Source: Sphingomonas sp. Root720 (GTDB taxonomy: Bacteria; Pseudomonadota; Alphaproteobacteria; Sphingomonadales; Sphingomonadaceae). Taken from it: a DNA stretch of 64,000 bases. The stretch is taken from positions 496,001 to 560,000 of the forward strand of contig NZ_LMID01000001.1 of NCBI RefSeq assembly GCF_001428605.1, given 5' to 3'. The number at the start of each line of letters is the position of its first letter. Within the stretch, counting starts at the first letter, position 1. This document shows positions 35,436-43,321 of the stretch, in pieces. The notes beneath the pieces were generated by a model that was given only the letters and a program-made list of their open reading frames with translations, did not search any database and was not told the DNA's origin. Made by a program: the position numbers and the translations under genes.

Positions 35436-36323
35436 CTAGCGATAGGAAGGCTCGGACCACCAGGGAAAGAAATCGGGCATGTCGGTGGAGACACGGTCGA
35501 CGAAGCGCGCCGGCCGCTTCTCTAGGAAGGCGGCCACGCCCTCGGCCACATCGGCGCTGCTTCCGCGCGCCAATATGCCGCGGCTGTCGACCCGGTGTGC
35601 CTCCATCGGATGGCTGTAGCCCAAGCCGCGCCACATCATCTGGCGGATCAGCGCGACCGCCACCGGCGCAGTCCTGTCGGCGATCTCGCGCGCAATGGCA
35701 CGGGCGGCGGGCAACAGGTCCTCGGGCGGGTACACCGCCTTGACCAGCCCGGCGGCCTGCGCCTCGGCAGCGGGAACGACCTTGCCGCTATAGCACCAGT
35801 CGAGCGCCTGGCCGATGCCGACGAGGCGCGGCAGGAAGAAGGCCGAGGCCGCCTCGGGGACGATCCCGCGCCGCGCGAAGACGAAGCCGATGCCGGCACT
35901 TTCGCTGGCGAGGCGGATGTCCATTGCCAGGGTTATCGTCGCGCCGATGCCGACCGCCGGGCCATTGATCGCCGCTATGACCGGCTTGAGGCAGTCGAAC
36001 AGCCGCAGCGAGATCAGCCCCCCGCCGTCGCGCGCCGCCTCCGCGCCGTAATCGAAGCTGCCGTCGGGCTTGCGCAGCGCATCCTGTTCGTCGTCGCGGG
36101 TGAAGACGGCCGTGCCGTCGCTGATGTCGGTCCCCGCCGAAAAGGCGCGCCCCGCCCCGGTGAAGATCACCGCGCGGACATCGTCGTCGGCATCGATCCG
36201 GTCGAGTGCGTCGAGGACCTCGTCTATCATCCGGTAGCTGAAGGCGTTGAGCTTCTCGGGCCGCGACAGGGTGACCGTCGCGATTCCGTCGGCAACGCGG
36301 TAATCGATGGCCGTGTAGCTCAT
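35436..36323 (-). CDS. Enoyl-CoA hydratase/isomerase family protein
   Basis: A 295-residue crotonase-fold enzyme, a little longer than usual because of an insertion (TRDDEQDALRKPDGSFDYGAEAARDG) and a C-terminal tail ending in DFFPWWSEPSYR. Oxyanion motifs are GAGRAFSAGTDISD and GPAVGIGATITLAMD. The active-site segment FARRGIVPEAASAFFLPRLVG has Glu at the isomerase-type position and lacks both hydratase glutamates. Its ATGA overlaps the SDR stop by 4 nt, so it acts with that SDR. Confidence 0.88.
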   Translation of the reverse strand: MSYTAIDYRVADGIATVTLSRPEKLNAFSYRMIDEVLDALDRIDADDDVRAVIFTGAGRAFSAGTDISDGTAVFTRDDEQDALRKPDGSFDYGAEAARDGGGLISLRLFDCLKPVIAAINGPAVGIGATITLAMDIRLASESAGIGFVFARRGIVPEAASAFFLPRLVGIGQALDWCYSGKVVPAAEAQAAGLVKAVYPPEDLLPAARAIAREIADRTAPVAVALIRQMMWRGLGYSHPMEAHRVDSRGILARGSSADVAEGVAAFLEKRPARFVDRVSTDMPDFFPWWSEPSYR

Positions 36324-37108
36324 AGCGACTGCCCGTCGTCGACGCTCATCACCGCTCCGGTCGTCTGGGCGCTGGCGCCGCTGCACAGGAACAGCAGCAT
36401 CGGATCGAGCGAGGCCATGTCCATCACCCGGTCGCGCACGAAACTCGCCTTGAGCCTGCGCCCGGCCTCGGTCTCGAAATAGTCGCCGACCAGATCGGTC
36501 GCGACATAGCCCGGCGCGATCATATTGACGTTGATGCCCTTGTTCGCCCAGTCGCGCGCCAGCACCCGGCCCATCTGTTCGACCGCCGCCTTGGTCGCGC
36601 TGTAGACCGGCGTACCGGGGGATATCTGCCTCGCGGTGATCGAGGAGACGATGACCACTCGCCCGTCGCCGCGTTCGGGCGATCCGGCGGCGATCATCCG
36701 CCGCGCGCCTTCGCGCGCGGTCAGGAACACGCCGCGCAGGTTGACCGAGACCATCTGGTCGAAACTCTCCATGGCGAGCCCCAACGCGCTGCCCGGCACC
36801 GTCACGCCGGCATTGGCGATCACGGTGTTCACCGTGCCGAACGCCTTTTCCGCCGCGTCGTAGGTGGCGATGGTGGAAGCTTCGTCGGTGACGTCCATCG
36901 GCACCGCGACGGCTTCGCCGCCGGCCGCCACGATGTCCGCGCGCAGACTGTCGAGGTGCGCCGCCCGCCGCGCGGCCAATACCACCTTGGCGCCCGACGC
37001 GGCCAGGATGCGTCCGAAATGCGCGCCGATGCCCGACGACGCGCCGGTGACCAGCACGACCCGGCCATGCAGGCCGAACCCGAAGGCAGCGCCCGGCGCT
37101 CCAGACAT
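36320..37108 (-). CDS. SDR family oxidoreductase
   Basis: A 262-residue classical SDR: LVTGASSGIGAHFG, NAGVTVPG, Ser in VVIVSSITARQ, YSATK and the C-terminal TTGAVMSVDDGQ. I start at the ATG giving MSGAPGAAF, after GGAGGGGATC; the frame is open further upstream. It heads an operon of four beta-oxidation-like genes. Motif copy E lies 33 nt upstream. Confidence 0.9.
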   Translation of the reverse strand: MSGAPGAAFGFGLHGRVVLVTGASSGIGAHFGRILAASGAKVVLAARRAAHLDSLRADIVAAGGEAVAVPMDVTDEASTIATYDAAEKAFGTVNTVIANAGVTVPGSALGLAMESFDQMVSVNLRGVFLTAREGARRMIAAGSPERGDGRVVIVSSITARQISPGTPVYSATKAAVEQMGRVLARDWANKGINVNMIAPGYVATDLVGDYFETEAGRRLKASFVRDRVMDMASLDPMLLFLCSGASAQTTGAVMSVDDGQSL

Positions 37109-37140
37109 GATCCCCTCCTCCGCCACCATCGGCCAATAAT

Positions 37141-37153
37141 CATACACCGATAG
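37141..37153 (+). promoter_or_regulatory. Shared 13-bp operator-like motif, copy E (CATACACCGATAG)
   Basis: In the divergent spacer 37109-37326, 33 nt upstream of the SDR. The invariant C1, A4, C5 and G9 are kept; the half-site symmetry is the weakest of the set. Confidence 0.45.
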
Positions 37154-37209
37154 AGTCCAGATCGCACCGCGTCAATTATCGAGACGGCAAGGTTTGCGCC
37201 ATTGATCGC

Positions 37210-37227
37210 TATCGAAAATCTTCGATA
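37210..37227. promoter_or_regulatory. Perfect inverted repeat TATCGAA-4-TTCGATA
   Basis: A 7-bp perfect inverted repeat around AATC, in the divergent spacer about 100 nt upstream of the crotonase at 37327. It is unlike the 13-bp motif and may be the operator of a second regulator. Confidence 0.45.
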
Positions 37228-37326
37228 TCATGGTGCAAATAGGCAGCCTCGGAGAAAAGCGGCGGCGCCCGCTTGACGGGCTTCGCAAAGCTGCCTTTAG
37301 TGATTTTTCGGGAGAGGAGTCATACC

Positions 37327-38136
37327 ATGTATGATAAAGAGCAACCATCGCCGGACGACGATATCTTGCGGATCGAGCATGAGAATGGCGTCGACTGGCT
37401 GACGCTCAATCGCCCGGATCGGCTGAATGCGCTCGACAACCGCCTGATCGGCCGGCTCCACGCCTATTTCGGCGCCCTGTCCACCGACTCGCCGACCCGC
37501 GCGATCGTGCTGCGGGGGGCGGGACGCGCCTTCTGCGCCGGGCTCGACCTCGACGATCTCCAGGGCGACGAGGTCGCCTCCTCCGAAGCGCTGCTCCGCC
37601 GGCAGAAGTCGATCTCCGGCCTGATCCTGACGATGCGCCGCGTGCCGCAGCCGATCGTCAGCCTGGTCCATGGCGCGGCCTGCGGCGGCGGCTTCGCCCT
37701 GGCGCTGGCGTCGGACATCCGCATCGCGGGCAGGAGCGCGCGGATGAACGCGGCTTTCATCAAGCTGGGCCTGTCGGGCTGCGACATCGGTGTCTCCTAC
37801 CTCCTCCCCCGCCTGGTCGGCGCCTCGGTGGCGTCGGAACTGCTGCTTACCGGCAACTTCATCCATGCCGATCGGGCGCTGGCGACCGGCCTAGTCTCGT
37901 CGGTCGTCGATGACGATGCGCTGGCCGACGCCGCCCGCCCCTTCGTCGGGGCGATGATGGCCGCATCGCCGCTGGGGCTGCGGATGACCAAGGAATGCCT
38001 GCGCATGAGCATCGACGCTCCCAGCCTCGACAGCGCGATCGAGATGGAGGACCGCACCCAGGTGATCTGCGCGTTGGGCGGCAATCTGGTCGAGGGCGTC
38101 GCCGCCTTCCGCCGGAAGCGGGAGCCCGCCGCTTGA
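37327..38136 (+). CDS. Enoyl-CoA hydratase/isomerase family protein without hydratase glutamates
   Basis: A 269-residue crotonase-fold protein. GAGRAFCAGLDLDDL and HGAACGGGFALALASD form the oxyanion hole. Both hydratase glutamates are replaced (GGGFA; NAAFIKLGL), but an Asp stands in KLGLSGCDIGVSYLLPRLVG, near the acid used by dienoyl-CoA isomerases. An isomerase or C-C/C-X lyase role is more likely than simple hydration (inference). The RBS is GGGAGAGGAG. Its TGA overlaps a TTG start of the next gene. Confidence 0.87.
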   Translation: MYDKEQPSPDDDILRIEHENGVDWLTLNRPDRLNALDNRLIGRLHAYFGALSTDSPTRAIVLRGAGRAFCAGLDLDDLQGDEVASSEALLRRQKSISGLILTMRRVPQPIVSLVHGAACGGGFALALASDIRIAGRSARMNAAFIKLGLSGCDIGVSYLLPRLVGASVASELLLTGNFIHADRALATGLVSSVVDDDALADAARPFVGAMMAASPLGLRMTKECLRMSIDAPSLDSAIEMEDRTQVICALGGNLVEGVAAFRRKREPAA

Positions 38137-39011
38137 CCGTCGATGCCACGCCGATCGAGCGACGGAGCTTCCGCCTGCGCGACGGGATCGACCTGATCGC
38201 CGATGTCGGCGGCCCGATCGATGCGCCCGTCGTCGTCTTCCTGCATGGCGGCGGCCAGACACGGCACAGCTGGGCCAGGGCACTCCCCGCCGTGATCGCC
38301 GCCGGCTACCGCGTGATCAACTATGACGCGCGCGGGCATGGCGACAGCGGCTGGTCCCCCGATGGCCGCTATTCGATGCCGATCCGTGCCGCCGATCTGG
38401 GCGAGGTGCTGCGCGACATCGGCGCGCCGATCGCGCTGGTCGGCGCGTCGATGGGCGGGGTCACCGCGCTGCAGCTGATCGGCGACGGCATCGCCCCCGC
38501 GCCGTCGGTGCTGGTGATGGTCGACATCGTCCCCCGCCCCGATCCCGCCGGCACCGGGCGGGTCATGGCCTTCATGGCATCCCACCGCGACGGCTTCGCC
38601 ACCATCGAGGAGGCAGCCGACGCCGTCGCGGCGTATAACCCACATCGGCCCCGACCGAATAACCCGGCTGGCCTCGCGCGCAACCTGCGCCTGCGGGAGG
38701 ATGGCCGCTATCACTGGCACTGGGACCCGGCGATCATCGCCGCCCGCCTCGCCCCGCCCGAGCCGGGCGCACCGGCCACCGACATGGTCGCCCATGCCCG
38801 CAAGATCCGTATCCCCACCCTGCTGGTGCGCGGCCTGTCGAGCGATGTCGTGACCGATGCGTCGGTCGAGGAGTTCCAGGCGCTCTGCCCGACGCTGGAG
38901 GTCTTCAACGTCGCCGGCGCCGGCCATATGGTGGTCGGCGACAGCAACGCGATCTTCAATCAGGGGATAGTGGCGTTCCTGGAGCGCCACATGCCGGCGC
39001 GGGGTGGGTGA
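38133..39011 (+). CDS. Alpha/beta hydrolase, paralogue of 13959-14816
   Basis: A 292-residue alpha/beta hydrolase: VVFLHGGGQTRHSWARAL, nucleophile elbow VGASMGGVT (Ser about 108), and His in FNVAGAGHMVVGDS. I place the start at TTG 38133, whose TTGA overlaps the crotonase stop by 4 nt; no ATG lies before the domain begins. It closely matches the hydrolase at 13959-14816 along its length, so one is a duplicate recruited into the regulated island. Likely a hydrolase of an ester, thioester or 1,3-diketone from the same pathway (inference). Confidence 0.85.
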   Translation: MTVDATPIERRSFRLRDGIDLIADVGGPIDAPVVVFLHGGGQTRHSWARALPAVIAAGYRVINYDARGHGDSGWSPDGRYSMPIRAADLGEVLRDIGAPIALVGASMGGVTALQLIGDGIAPAPSVLVMVDIVPRPDPAGTGRVMAFMASHRDGFATIEEAADAVAAYNPHRPRPNNPAGLARNLRLREDGRYHWHWDPAIIAARLAPPEPGAPATDMVAHARKIRIPTLLVRGLSSDVVTDASVEEFQALCPTLEVFNVAGAGHMVVGDSNAIFNQGIVAFLERHMPARGG

Positions 39012-39115
39012 GTTTCATTAAGCCGACTTTCCGGATCCGACCCATTAGGAGCCGCTAGACAGGTCTCATCGAACACCGGTAAGCTGCCGTTGCAGTCTGC
39101 GCGGAGACGTGAAGC

Positions 39116-39331
39116 ATGATACTGCTAGCTTTGGCGCTCGCTCTTACAGCCGCCGCACCGCCAGGTTGCACAGACGTCAGGCAAGAGTGCCGCGCTTGCA
39201 CGACACATGATGGCAAGCGAGTTTGCTCCAACATCGGCATCGCCTGTCAGCCTTCGATCCGCATCTGTCATCCCAAAGCCAAACCGGTGCGGTCGGGACG
39301 ACTGAAGACAGTGGAGCCAAATGGCCACTGA
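39116..39331 (+). CDS. Small cysteine-rich protein with signal peptide (hypothetical)
   Basis: A 71-residue predicted protein. The first ~14 residues (MILLALALALTAAA) look like a signal peptide. Then follow six cysteines in about 40 residues (GCTDVRQECRACTTHDGKRV, CSNIG, ACQPSIRIC), suggesting a small disulfide-bonded periplasmic or secreted protein. I do not recognise a family. A GGAGACGTGAAGC leader gives a moderate RBS. It begins the lower-GC pocket. Confidence 0.55.
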   Translation: MILLALALALTAAAPPGCTDVRQECRACTTHDGKRVCSNIGIACQPSIRICHPKAKPVRSGRLKTVEPNGH

Positions 39332-39383
39332 CGACTTAATTGCGGTCAACTAACGCGCCAATGACGTCGCCCAGAAGCAGAAG

Positions 39384-39590
39384 CTAAGTAATGGGTTTTA
39401 CAGGGGAGATGGTTTCGCTGCTATCGGCCCAATGTACGAGAGCGGACGCAAGCCAGCGCGCCTCATCGGCGCGGAGCCGCACGGTCACACGACGCCCCTC
39501 GGCATCAACGACGAACTGCAATTGACTCGGACCGGTGGCACCGATCTCCAAGCCATCGAGAGAAGCGATCAAGGCCTTGCGCCGGAACAT
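39384..39590 (-). CDS. Hypothetical protein, 68 aa
   Basis: A small soluble protein with plausible composition (LQFVVDAEGRRVTVRLRADEARWLASALVHW). An ATG at 39590 and a GTG at 39596 are both possible; neither has a clear RBS. No known domain recognised. It lies antisense to no other supported gene in the lower-GC pocket. Confidence 0.4.
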   Translation of the reverse strand: MFRRKALIASLDGLEIGATGPSQLQFVVDAEGRRVTVRLRADEARWLASALVHWADSSETISPVKPIT

Positions 39591-39722
39591 CCACACATGG
39601 TGCTCGAACCCTGCATTTTAGCAAGAGGCAGTTCTGACCCAAACTCGGTCGTTGAAGGCATAACCCGCTGTCGCCGAAAGCCGACATTGACGGCGGCTCC
39701 CAATCTTCGGTTAGATATAGCG

Positions 39723-40178
39723 ATGCAGAACTTTCATCCCGAAGAAACCGAGCCGAGCTATTTCGCTTACAGCGCTACCCTGCGCATCGACGGAACCGAC
39801 CTGCCATTTGGCGAAATTGCGCAGCGTTTCGGCGCAGAGGCATCCCATCAACATCGAAAGGGCGAACAACGCAGACCGAACTCTCGGCCTTATCGATCAG
39901 ACGCATGGCACCTGACGGCCGCTACTCCGGAAGAGAGCGAGCTTACAGAGCACCTTCGCGAGCTCTGGCGACAGGTTAAGCCGCATGTCGAGTATCTGCG
40001 TTCACTCGACGCCGAGGTCGATGTGTTTTGCGGCTACCGATCGAATCACGGTGCGGCAGGATTTGAAGTCCAACCTGACGCCCTTGAGATTTTTCGCGCC
40101 CTCGACGTTCCGTTTGGGCTCTCCGTGATCGTCGATAGTTGGCTCGAACAGCGCTTGGACGCGCCCACCATCCAGTAG
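39723..40178 (+). CDS. DUF4279 domain-containing protein
   Basis: A 151-residue protein. The pattern YFAYSATLRIDGTDLPFGEIAQRFG, then AWHLTAATPEESELTEHLRELW and VDVFCGYRSNHGAAGFEVQPDALEIFRALDVPFGLSVI, fits DUF4279, a small alpha/beta domain of unknown function. I start at MQNFHPEE; upstream in-frame sequence has no family character. GC content is clearly lower than in the surrounding operons. A second DUF4279 protein lies 170 nt away on the other strand. Confidence 0.75.
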   Translation: MQNFHPEETEPSYFAYSATLRIDGTDLPFGEIAQRFGAEASHQHRKGEQRRPNSRPYRSDAWHLTAATPEESELTEHLRELWRQVKPHVEYLRSLDAEVDVFCGYRSNHGAAGFEVQPDALEIFRALDVPFGLSVIVDSWLEQRLDAPTIQ

Positions 40179-40346
40179 CGCTATTTACAATAGGCTGGCG
40201 TCCAAGAACTTCCGGACCGCTTTCCACCCCATTTCGGATGTAGAAGCGACGCCGCGATACCCGAAACCTGCCAGTCCGGAATCGACCCGATTTCAGTCGT
40301 TTAGGCCTTGCCTCACGTGTTCCTAAAGCGGGCACGATTTTGAGCT

Positions 40347-40745
40347 TCAGCAGATTGGTTCAATACCAAGATCAATCCCGAGACGCGCCATGTCAGCAAG
40401 AAGCTCAACATCAAAGACCTCGCCGTGGCCGCTCGGTGACCACGAAATGAAAAAGCTAAGTTTGCCCCCAGTACTCCGCAGTGCGCTGATGAACGGGCCG
40501 GCGTGTTCAAGCTTTCTCAGCGTTTCACGGAGAAAATCGGCAAGCTCGCCATCATTTCCATCACCAATATCGAAGACGCAGTAACTCTTATCATATGTAC
40601 CGGGTAACGGAGTGCCCTTTGGCGTCACGCGCTGTTCGCCGACCATCCAAAATCGTTTAGGCGGCAGACCCATACCGACAATAATATCCTGCGGATCGGC
40701 ACTAGGGTGCCAAACTTGAAGCGAGACGCTGTAGCTGAAGCTCAT
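40347..40745 (-). CDS. DUF4279 domain-containing protein (second)
   Basis: A 132-residue protein: YSVSLQVWHPSADPQDIIVG, then PKRFWMVGEQRVTPKGTPLPG, a SYCVFDIGDGNDGELADFLR segment, and the end GEVFDVELLADMARLGIDLG. This is the standard DUF4279 form, clearer than the neighbour at 39723. Function unknown. Start at MSFSYSV; an alternative ATG 18 codons upstream adds no conserved residues. Confidence 0.78.
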   Translation of the reverse strand: MSFSYSVSLQVWHPSADPQDIIVGMGLPPKRFWMVGEQRVTPKGTPLPGTYDKSYCVFDIGDGNDGELADFLRETLRKLEHAGPFISALRSTGGKLSFFISWSPSGHGEVFDVELLADMARLGIDLGIEPIC

Positions 40746-40975
40746 GCGCGATATGCTACCGCCAGGGGTGTGAGGGCGCCAGTGTCCGCTATCTCGCATT
40801 GGCCACCGAAAGCCGACGGTCGGCTCCCCACCCCATGCAGGACGTTAAGCCAGACCGATCGCGATCCGAAAAGCGGCCAGTCAGCTCACGACCCGGCAGT
40901 GGTCGTTCGGCGTTGGTTTGTCGTTTCCCATTAGCTGCCGTTGCTACCAATCTCGTCCTGGCATACTGACGGGGC

Positions 40976-41296
40976 ATGGAAAGTAGCCGCCCCCGTTGGG
41001 ACAAGCACTTAGCCGCCAAGTTGGATGGCGCGGTCGTCCTTGTCGGGATGACCTACATTGAACCGAGCGGCCCTCGCGTCGAGCAATTCTTCGGGACGGT
41101 AATAGAAACCCATGAGACCAGAGGGGTTGTGCTTCGCCTGGAAGGAAGTCGATCGGGAGAAACTTATCGATTGCCGCCCGATCTGGGGGCTTTCTTCCCA
41201 GCCAAGCCCGGCTCTTATACGCTGCGACAGACTGGCGAAGTAGTTAACGATCCTGATTACACGGCGACTTGGGAGTTAAATCCACCGCGAAACTGA
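40976..41296 (+). CDS. Conserved hypothetical protein, 106 aa
   Basis: A 106-residue soluble protein (PRWDKHLAAKLDGAVVLVGMTY, then GVVLRLEGSRSGETYRLPPDL and SYTLRQTGEVVNDPDYTATW). The pattern looks like a widespread small protein in proteobacteria with no assigned function that is often annotated as hypothetical. A GGGG just before the ATG is a weak RBS. It ends the lower-GC pocket. Confidence 0.65.
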   Translation: MESSRPRWDKHLAAKLDGAVVLVGMTYIEPSGPRVEQFFGTVIETHETRGVVLRLEGSRSGETYRLPPDLGAFFPAKPGSYTLRQTGEVVNDPDYTATWELNPPRN

Positions 41297-41407
41297 CGGC
41301 CGTTTTTGATCCTCAAGCTGCGAAAAGCGGTCAGTCTGCTCCCCGCCCCATTCTGGACATACCGATCATTCGCGGCACCGCCCAAAACAGATATTACGCG
41401 CCCGCTT

Positions 41408-42151
41408 TCAAGCATTCCCGACCTGACCGAGCGTGCGGGCGAAGAGCGCGATCAGTTCAGCGAAAGCGCGCTCGGCGGCCGGCTGGTTGTAGATCGGCAG
41501 GTCGTTCATGGTCCAACCGTGGATCGCGCCCGCGTAGATTTCGCAGCGATGCGTTACGCCCGCTTCCGTGAGCGCCGTCTCGAGCCGCTCGGCCATCTCG
41601 GGCGGATAGGCGCGGTCCCTGTCGGCGCCCGCGACATAGATTTCGGCCGCGATCTGCGGCGCCAGCAGGTGCGGGCTGTCGGCCGCGTCGGTCGCCAGGC
41701 TGCCGCCATGGAAGCTCGCCGCCGCAACGATCCGATCGGGGAAGGTCGCCGCCGCCGTAAGCGCCATGCCACCGCCCATGCAATAGCCGGTGACGCCGAC
41801 CTTGCGGCCCTTCACGTCGGGCCGCGTATCGAGGAAGGCCAGGAACTGCGCGGTGTCGGCCGCCGCCTTGCGGTTGTCGATCGTCGCCATCAGCGGGCCG
41901 ATTTCCGCCCGGAAATCCTTGATTTCGGACGCGACGATCGGCGCATAGGGGCCGTGGCGGTAGAACAGGTCGGGCAGCAGCACGACATAACCCGCCGCCG
42001 CGATCCTCGCCGCCAGATCGATCATCGTCGGGCGGATCGCCAGCGCGTCCATATAGACGATCACCGCCGGCCACTGGCCTTCCCCGTCGGGGAGGAAGAG
42101 ATGCGCGGGGCACGGGCCGTCCGCCGCCGGGATGACAAGCTGTTCGTGCAT
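41408..42151 (-). CDS. Dienelactone hydrolase family protein
   Basis: A 247-residue alpha/beta hydrolase of the dienelactone hydrolase family with a Cys nucleophile: Cys124 in VGVTGYCMGGGMAL. The acid is probably in VAGADRDRAYPP and the base His in YAGAIHGWTMND. Family enzymes open lactones in aromatic and related pathways. It is last in the ligase operon, 9 nt after the acyl-CoA dehydrogenase gene, so a lactone or thioester intermediate is its likely substrate. Confidence 0.9.
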   Translation of the reverse strand: MHEQLVIPAADGPCPAHLFLPDGEGQWPAVIVYMDALAIRPTMIDLAARIAAAGYVVLLPDLFYRHGPYAPIVASEIKDFRAEIGPLMATIDNRKAAADTAQFLAFLDTRPDVKGRKVGVTGYCMGGGMALTAAATFPDRIVAAASFHGGSLATDAADSPHLLAPQIAAEIYVAGADRDRAYPPEMAERLETALTEAGVTHRCEIYAGAIHGWTMNDLPIYNQPAAERAFAELIALFARTLGQVGNA

Positions 42152-42160
42152 GATCGGTCT

Positions 42161-43321
42161 CTATCGCCGGGCGTTGGTCATCTTGAAGATATTGTTGCGC
42201 TGGACCGCCGACGATCCGCCGATGATCGGCATCAGCAGCGCGTCGCGGACGTACCGCTCGGCGTCGAAGTCCTTCACATAGCCATAGGCGCCGAGGATCG
42301 TCTGGCATTCGAGCGCGGCGCTCTTGGCGACCTCGGTCGCGAACAGCTTCGCCATCGAGGTTTCGACGCTGCATGGGCGCCGCTCGTTCGCCAGCCAGGC
42401 GGCGTGATAGAGGGTCAGCCGAGCGGCATGGATCTGGGTCTTCATGTCGGCCAGCTTGTGCTGGATCGACTGGAAGTCGGCGATATGCTTGCCGAACTGG
42501 CGCCGCTCGAGCGCATAGGTCCAGGCATCGTCGAGCGCCGCGCGGGCTATGCCGATGCCGATCGCCGCGACCTCCAGTTTCTCGACGTCCAGGCCGGGCC
42601 CGACCAGCATCGGCCATCCCTTGTTCCACGCCGCCTCGCCGCCGACCAGGTTCGCGATCGGCACCTCGACATTGTCGAAGGTCGTGTCGGTGGTCGGGGC
42701 GCCCTTCATCCCCATCGACTCGATCTTGGTGATGGTGACACCGGGCGCATCGGGCGGGATCAGCACGAAGGACAGGTTGCGGTGGCGTTCGTCGGCGGGG
42801 CCGGTGCGCACTAATGTATAGACATAATCGGCGATGCCGGCGCCCGAGCAGAAGCGCTTGGCGCCGTTGATCCGCAGCACATCGCCGTGACGCTCGGCGC
42901 GCGTCTTGACGCTGGCGAGGTCGGCGCCGGCATCGGGCTCGGTCAGGCCATAGGCGAACAGCATCTCGCCCGCGACGATCTTCGGCAGCAGCTCGCGCTT
43001 CTGCTCGTCGGTGCCGCATTCCTCGATGTTCATACCGGCATAGCAGGCCGCCATGATGTAAGGCACCGATACCGCCAGGCTGCGGCGCGACAGTTCCTCG
43101 ATCACCACCATCGTCGCGACGATATCGCGGCCGACGCCGCCATATTCCTCGGGGATCGTCAGCCCGAGCACGCCAAGGTCGGCGAGCTTGCGGTGGACGT
43201 CGCGCGGGAAATGGTTGCGCGCGTCCCAGTCCTGGGCGGCGCTGCGCGGCATTTCCTTCTCGACGAAACGCTCGAGCGTCTCGCGCAGGGTGGTGACGAT
43301 CTCGCTTTCGTCGAAGTTCAT
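42161..43321 (-). CDS. Acyl-CoA dehydrogenase, isovaleryl-CoA-dehydrogenase-like active site
   Basis: A 386-residue acyl-CoA dehydrogenase with the FAD/substrate motif FAYGLTEPDAGADLAS (about 122-137) and the C-terminal RYVRDALLMPIIGGSSAVQRN. The Glu of medium/short-chain enzymes (IYEGT) is replaced by Gly368. Instead Glu247 in LDVEKLEVAA aligns with the catalytic Glu of isovaleryl-CoA dehydrogenase (LDLERLVLAG). This suggests branched-chain acyl-CoA substrates. It is the only acyl-CoA dehydrogenase in the window. Its ATG overlaps the crotonase stop by 4 nt. Confidence 0.92.
   Translation of the reverse strand: MNFDESEIVTTLRETLERFVEKEMPRSAAQDWDARNHFPRDVHRKLADLGVLGLTIPEEYGGVGRDIVATMVVIEELSRRSLAVSVPYIMAACYAGMNIEECGTDEQKRELLPKIVAGEMLFAYGLTEPDAGADLASVKTRAERHGDVLRINGAKRFCSGAGIADYVYTLVRTGPADERHRNLSFVLIPPDAPGVTITKIESMGMKGAPTTDTTFDNVEVPIANLVGGEAAWNKGWPMLVGPGLDVEKLEVAAIGIGIARAALDDAWTYALERRQFGKHIADFQSIQHKLADMKTQIHAARLTLYHAAWLANERRPCSVETSMAKLFATEVAKSAALECQTILGAYGYVKDFDAERYVRDALLMPIIGGSSAVQRNNIFKMTNARR

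Noticed and set aside
39723-40745. DUF4279 pair as a toxin-immunity system
   Set aside because: No toxin-like gene is adjacent, the two genes are convergent rather than an operon, and the function of DUF4279 is not established.
40789-41019. Small antisense frame over the start of the 106-aa hypothetical gene
   Set aside because: No RBS, no motif, and it conflicts with the better-supported frame.
39012-41407. Integrated mobile element with integrase or tRNA attachment site
   Set aside because: No integrase, transposase, tRNA or flanking direct repeats could be seen; only composition and small repeats suggest transfer.
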